Of a stretch of DNA of 64,000 nt, positions 61,963 through 64,000 are shown one piece after another. The notes below the pieces were generated by a model. It was not told the DNA's origin and ran no database searches. It saw only the letters and a program-made list of their open reading frames with translations. This stretch comes from Bryopsis sp. KO-2023 (Eukaryota; Chlorophyta; Ulvophyceae; Bryopsidales; Bryopsidaceae): assembly GCA_030272585.1 (NCBI GenBank), contig BSYQ01000009.1:1054001-1118000 (forward strand), in the 5' to 3' direction. Each line of letters begins with the position of its first letter. Within the stretch, counting starts at the first letter, position 1. The translations under genes were made by a program, and so were the position numbers.

Positions 61963-64000
61963 ATGTCAATTTCTGCACCTGTTCACAGTTTTCTAGACCT
62001 GCCGCCAGAGTTAGCCGACCATGCGCTGAGTTTTTTCACTATCCTTGATATTGCACGCTTCAGTTCCACTAGTCGAGATGCTCTGCGGGTTTGTCGAGTG
62101 AGTGCGCGTCCATCCAATGTTTAAATTTTAAAACTCGAGAAGTAACGCCAGTGGCGGATCTATGGGGAGTTTCATCCCACCTCCTGAGCTGAAAATCTGA
62201 CCTTTTTCTGCTTGCCTTCCAGTCAAATCCAACATATAAATGACTGCAACATGAGTGTGTTTGTTGTTGCAGCGTGCATTGAATGCCCGCTCCTCCATTA
62301 CTAATAAAGATGTTCTGACATCATCAATTACCAGGAACATTGCGATTATCAGGTCAGATTTTTCAGAAAAGGATTCAACCCTTGTATGTGGAAGAAGGGA
62401 CATTTCTTGAGGTCAAAACCCATTATTTGTTGATTGGATTTCAGAATGCCCTCCTAAACGCTCAAATTAATACCGCCCAGCTTCACCCTTTTTCGAACCA
62501 CAGTTTTCAATTTTCGATTTCTTCACATTTTAACTACAGATATTCACCCCTGCTTTTTTCTCCAATTTTTTTTTTTCCATTCCTTCATGTCAGGTTCATT
62601 GCAGAGCACTGTTTCAGCCTTCAAACGTTTTCGGTGTCCTTTCCCGAACAATGCTGGATTTCCAGCGTTATCTTGGAATCAATGGTGATGCTTGCACACA
62701 AGACATCTCACCTTGTGGAGCTGAATCTGGTCAACATCAATCTGGACGATCGGGCCCTCGTGGCGATGTCTTGGGCAGCCCCCAACCTGGCTCACATTAT
62801 TCTGGGCAGCACCACTCCCTCAGTGCCAAATAACAGCTTCGGAGGTGAGATTTTAATATGCATGTGATGTCTAAGAGCTGCTCCAAGGCTAAATTTCCAC
62901 TAGAAGGGGGTTCGGTGGGGTCGTGTGCGTGCTGTGTGTGGAAATACTTCATCATATGTCGACATCTGGCAGTCAGTTTGCTTCCCTGGCTCGGCAAAAG
63001 GCCGTACGCTTTGGTGTGCATATAAATAAATAACATTAAACATTGCGGAGCATTTGTGCTTATGAGCCAAGTAGATACAAGCAGCGTGGAGGAGCAGCCT
63101 AAAAATAGCTCACGTGATTTTGAAAGTTTTGATGCATTTTGTAGATGTGGGGATGAATGCCATTGTGGAAAGATGCTCGAAGCTGGAGTCGCTGGGGTTG
63201 GTTCAATGCCACGGCTGCAGCGATGATTTTTTGTATGCTATGGGGTCGTGTTGCAAGGGGATGAAACAATTGATGCTCCATTCATGTCTGCATGTGAGGT
63301 TTTTTAACTGTGGGAAAAGAATTGAAAAAAAAAAAGATAAAGAAAAAGCACTTCTTTTCATTCAACTGTTGAATAGGATTTCTCTCTGATGGTGCTTCCA
63401 CTTCTTTGACATTTTTTGAATCTGATTTTGAAAAACAAAACATGCATAATTAGATTGATTGAAATTGATTTAATTTATTTACTTATTATTATTTCTTTGT
63501 TTTTTGCCCAGATAACGGAATTTGGAATAAGTGGATTTGCAAGTCTCTGTCAAAATCTGGAACTCCTTGATTTGGCAGGGATGAGGCTCCTTCTGGACGA
63601 GGTCAAGGATGGTGATATCTCCAAAATATGGAGTTCTTGCTCAAAAAACCTGAAGGTGCTGCTTCTTGGCAGAAACTTTGTTTTTTTATTTTATTATATT
63701 TCCCCTGAGTGATTGCACATCTCATGGATATAAAAAAACATGTATGTTAACCTAGTTTTCAGCCGGTGTTTTATCGGCTTTACTTTCGGAAAATCGTGGA
63801 GAAAGAGTGCACAATTTTTGGTTTTTGCGTAAGACTAGAAACCGAATTGATTTTTATTCAAGCATCAGAAATAGAAGGGGGAAAACGAAAAAGACAAGCG
63901 CGCCAGTGCGATTTGCATCATATCCCAATTTGCGTGTGAATACTGCGCAATGGAAGATTTTGCTTCAACAGAGGTGAAGGTCATATTCAGCTGTGCCGAA
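61963..64000 (+). CDS. F-box / leucine-rich repeat protein, 3' partial
   Basis: Exons 61963-62097, 62273-62352, 62594-62844, 63145-63293 and 63512-63655 join in frame. More exons must lie beyond 63655 and outside the window. The N terminus MSISAPVHSFLDLPPELADH continues as a typical F-box (LPPELADHALSFFTILDIAR then STSRDALRV). Repeats follow of the cysteine-containing AMN1/FBXL type: LVELNLVNINLDDRALVAMS, LESLGLVQCHGCSDDFLYA, LELLDLAGMRLL. F-box/LRR proteins recruit substrates to SCF ubiquitin ligases; the substrate is unknown. The donor of exon 4 is at CAT|gtgagg, because the neighbouring choice gives a stop codon. Confidence 0.78.

Overview
This is nuclear DNA of a photosynthetic eukaryote of the green lineage, most likely a streptophyte (charophyte-grade) alga. 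Three things point there: an LHCII-type chlorophyll a/b-binding protein, a plant-type MUN/DUF810 (PATROL1-like) protein and a CDKC-like kinase with a PITAIRE helix. Most genes are split by many short GT-AG introns. Spacers are rich in homopolymer T, C and G runs and simple repeats. The species cannot be fixed from this sequence alone. All gene models were spliced by eye. They are well supported where exon phases and conserved motifs agree.

Layout: 1-3878 (+) MUN/DUF810 protein, 5' end outside the window. 5652-7742 (+) small protein ending in a winged helix that resembles a Z-DNA/Z-RNA-binding (Zalpha) domain. 8959-10862 (-) COQ10. 11452-16227 (-) TMF/golgin-candidate-5 coiled coil. 19133-21830 (-) Ser-rich plus right-handed beta-helix protein. 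23214-24590 two reverse-transcriptase-element remnants, one with a clear target-site duplication. 25497-29895 (-) long unrecognised coiled coil. 30415-35682 (+) INCENP homologue with an IN-box. 37241-37314 (+) tRNA-Thr(CGT). 37735-38668 (+) LHCII. 39760-43001 (+) CDKC-like kinase. 43725-44738 (-) unrecognised gene. 44786-47579 (-) J-domain protein. 47978-48823 (-) PhzF-like protein. 49819-52536 (-) ABCB half transporter. 54162-55878 (-) DUF547 protein. 56311-59181 (+) intronless RGG/acidic protein. 60313-61509 (-) intronless eIF4A-like helicase. 61963 to the window end (+) F-box/LRR protein, 3' end outside.

This is an ordinary eukaryotic arrangement of unrelated single genes, not an operon. 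Several neighbours are divergent with short shared upstream regions (coiled coil/INCENP 519 bp, DUF547/RGG 432 bp, eIF4A/F-box 453 bp). Themes present are membrane traffic (MUN, TMF), mitochondrial ubiquinone (COQ10), photosynthesis (LHCII), cell division and transcription (INCENP, CDKC) and proteostasis (J-protein, F-box). The most interesting candidates are the Zalpha-like protein, the full-length algal INCENP with phospho-site-like repeats, the eIF4A with an altered motif Ia, and several large proteins with no recognisable family.
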